In this document: positions 61,571 to 64,000 of the stretch, in pieces
How the letters are laid out: every line of letters starts with the position of its first letter
How positions within the stretch are numbered: the stretch's first letter is position 1
From: Porphyra umbilicalis
Taxonomy: Eukaryota; Rhodophyta; Bangiophyceae; Bangiales; Bangiaceae
Reading direction: 5' to 3'
Length of the DNA stretch: 64,000 nucleotides
NCBI GenBank assembly: GCA_002049455.2
Contig: KV918914.1
Location: forward strand, 62,001 to 126,000
The notes under the pieces: model-generated
The model's database searches: none
The model's input: the letters and a program-made list of their open reading frames with translations, nothing else
What the model was told of the DNA's origin: nothing
Position numbers and translations under genes: made by a program

Positions 61571-64000
61571 ATGATCCTTGTGAGCGCTCGTGTCCACCGT
61601 CCCACGTACACATTAAACGAGCGACCGCCTGATGCCGCGAGGCATCCGAGCACGTCCGGTATCTCCCGCCATCAGACCCCGCCACCTGGCGCGGGCACGC
61701 GCGCGCCCCGGCGCGCCGCCCGGCTGCGCGAGGCTCGCCCCCGCCACCCCGCCCACGGCTGCTGGCTGCTGCCACCGACGTGGCCACTGCCACCGCCGCC
61801 GCCACCACCACCACCGCCGCGGCCGCTGGCAGCTGCCGCTTCTCGGCATCCGCCACGGCCGCGGCGCCTGTCGCCCACGGCTGCTGGCGGCTGCCGTCCC
61901 CCCCCCCCTCCGCCGCGGTGTGTGCCACCCGTGGCTGCTGGCGGCTGCCACCGCCCCCGCTGCCGCCACCGCCCCCGCTGCCGCCACCGCCCCCGTTGCC
62001 GCCACCGCCCCCGCCGCCCCCGCCGCCCGCTGCGGCGCGTGCCGCCCGCGGCTGTTGGGGGCTACGCCCGCCGCCGCCGCCGCCGCCGCCGTCACCACCG
62101 CCGCGGCGGTTACCACCCGCGCCCCCTGGCGTCTGCCGCTCCACCGCACCCCCCCCGACGCGGCGGCTGCCGGCCGCGGTTGCTGGCGGCTGCCGCCGCC
62201 CCCCTCGCCGTTACCGCCGCCTCGGTGCCTGCCACCCACGGCTGCTGGTGGCTGCTCTCGCCCTCCCTTCCGCCACCGCCCCCGCTGCCTCCGCTGCCCG
62301 CTGCGGCCCCTCCCGCCCGCGGCCGCTGGCGGTTGCCCGCCACCCCCCCCGGCGATGCCGCGGCTGCCGGCCGTGGTTGCTGGCGGCTGCCCCCCCCCCC
62401 CTGCCGTCACCGCCGCCGCGGTGCCTGCCGCCCGCGGCTGCTGGCGGCTGCCCTCGCGCTCCCTGCCGCCACCGCCCACGCCGCCCCCGCCGCCCGCTGC
62501 GGCCCCTCCCGCCCACGGCCGCTGGCGGTTGCCCGCCACCCCCCCCGCTGACGCAGCGGCTGCCTGCCGTGGTTGCTGGCGGCTGCCCCCCCCCCCCCTT
62601 CCACCGCCCACGCTGCCCCCGCCGCCCGCTGCGGCCCCTCCCGCCCACGGCCGCTGGCGGTTGCCCACCACCCCCCCCGCTGACGCCGCGGCTGCCGGCC
62701 GTGGTTCCTGGCGGCTGCCCCCCCCCCCCTGCCGCCGCCACCGCCGGGGCTCCTGCCGCCCGCGGCTGATGGCGGCTGCCACCGCCCCGGATGCCGCCAC
62801 CGCCCCCGCTGCCGCCACCGCCCTCCCTGCCGCCACCGCCCACGCCGCCCCCGCCGCCCGCTGCGGCCCCTCCCGCCCACGGCCGCTGGCGGTTGCCCGC
62901 CACCCCCCCCCGCTGACGCAGCGGCTGCCTGCCGTGGTTGCTGGCGGCTGCCCCCCCCCCCTGCCTTCGGCACCGCCGGGGTGCCTGCCGCCCGCGGCTG
63001 CTGGCGGCTGCCCTAGCTGTCCCTGCCCGCCCCCCCCGCCCCCGCGGCGCGCTGCGGCCCCTCCCGCCCGTGGCTGCTGGCGGATGCCCGCCGCCCCCCC
63101 CCCGCGCCGCTGCGCCTGACGGCCGCGCCCGCTCGCGGCTGCTTGCTGCAGTCCCCCCTCGCTGCAGCGCCTTTCGACGCCGCCGCCGCCGCCGCGACGG
63201 CTGCCGCCCGCAACTGCTGCCGGCTGTCCCCGCCCCCTCTCCCGCCACCGCCCCCGCCGCCTCCGCGGCCCGCTGCGGCGCGTGCCGTCCGCGGCTGCTG
63301 GAACGGCCCCCGCCGCCGTCGCCCTCCCCGCCGCCGCCACCGGGGCGGCTACCCCTTGCGTCGTCTGGCAGCTGCCCCCCGACCGGGCGGCCTCCCCCGC
63401 CGCGGCGCATGCCGCCCGCGGCCGCTGGCGGCTGCCTGCCGCCCCCACCCCGCGCTGCAGCGTCCGCCGCCGCCGCCGCCACCGCCCGGGCGGCCGCCGC
63501 CCGCAGCTGCTGGCGTCTTCCCCCGCCCCCCTACCGCCACCGCCCCCGCCGCTTCCGCCACCCCTGCCGCCCCCGCCGCCCGCTGCGGCGCCCCCCGCCG
63601 GCGGCCGTTGGCAGTTGCCCGCCACCCCCCCCCCCGCCTCTGTGCCTGCCGGCCGCGGCTGCTGGCGGCTGCCCCCGCCCCCCCCGTCGGCGTCGCCCCC
63701 GCCGCCGTCGCCGTAGTCGCGGTGGATGCGGCGCGCGACCGCTGGCGGCTGCTCGCCGCCACCCCCACCGGCCGCGGCCCCTGTTGCCCGCTGCCGCTGG
63801 CTACTGCTCGCCCCCCCCCCCTCCCGCCGCGGCGCCTGCCACCCGATTGCTGGCGCTTGCCCCCGCCTTCGCTGCCGCCACCGCCCCTGCCGCCCCCGCC
63901 GCCCGCTGCGGCGCGTGCCGTCCGCGGCTACTGGGGGTGACCCCCGCCGCCGCCGCTCGCCCCGCCGCCACCGCCGCCGCCGCCGGGGCGGCTGCCCTTC
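61571..64000. repeat. GC-rich minisatellite reaching the window edge
   Basis: The core CTGCTGGCGGCTGCC (variants CCGCTGGCGGTTGCC) recurs at spacings near 60 bp from about 61880 onward, with a higher-order unit of about 190-250 bp containing CCGCTGCGGCCCCTCCCGCC. Long C runs separate units. Five or more frames are open on both strands (a 670-codon Gly/Ala/Arg frame on the minus strand and Pro-rich frames on the plus), as expected for GC-only repeats, so coding is not supported. It continues past 64000. Confidence 0.8.

Noticed and set aside
61613..63625. A 670-codon Gly/Ala/Arg-rich minus-strand ORF
   Set aside because: It lies in the minisatellite, with comparably long frames on the other strand; no start, domain or end supports a gene.

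Overview
The window reads as a GC-rich, repeat-dense nuclear segment of a microbial eukaryote. The evidence is LTR retrotransposons with chromodomain integrases, a spliceosomal-type intron (GTAAGT...CAG, 5240-5401) and many long homopolymer C/G tracts. A red or other alga would fit the composition and element load, but nothing here fixes the taxon. No rRNA, tRNA or CRISPR array was found. About 45 of the 64 kb is retrotransposon.

Layout. 1-7048 is host-like DNA: an arm of a ~1.7 kb inverted repeat (1602-3330), an unrecognised spliced gene (4014-5789) and, tail to tail with it, a Tc1/IS630-type DDE transposase (5841-6926, minus). 7054-33709 is Ty3/gypsy element A (TSD GAAGC). Inside its pol lies element B (12480-31381, TSD GTGGG/G). 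Inside B's protease active site lies A' (15152-23913, minus, TSD CGGGC), a second member of family A. This is a three-level nest in which family A is both the outermost and innermost layer. 33715-36549 is sparse host DNA with one unrecognised minus-strand ORF. 36550-55071 is a third gypsy family, element C (minus, TSD GGTGG). Its protease is split by an apparently intact Ty1/copia element D (46571-51529, minus, TSD ATTGC). 55072-64000 is host DNA: a ~390-codon minus-strand ORF split by a 722-bp TA-flanked MITE, weak ORFs, the second inverted-repeat arm (59537-61250) and a GC-rich minisatellite running to the window edge.

The most unusual content is in the gypsy elements. All three families (A, B, C) carry a long extra ORF between pol and the 3' LTR, coded on the strand opposite gag-pol. 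In B the two stop codons overlap by two bases. In C the antisense ORF starts 37 nt from the LTR and is followed by two AATAAA signals. B's Pol continues past its chromodomain into a Dam-like N6-adenine-methyltransferase-type region. B and C both carry a canonical GGGAAAC slippery heptamer in the gag frame at the gag stop, with protease in the -1 frame. D has a primer-binding site matching the anticodon arm of initiator tRNA-Met, like the half-tRNA primer of Drosophila copia.

LTR divergence counted by eye gives D about 0.5%, A' and C about 1.4%, A about 2.5% and B about 3.5%. So D is the youngest, A' is younger than the A and B it sits in, and only D looks coding-complete now. C was coding-complete for gag-pro-pol until D inserted.
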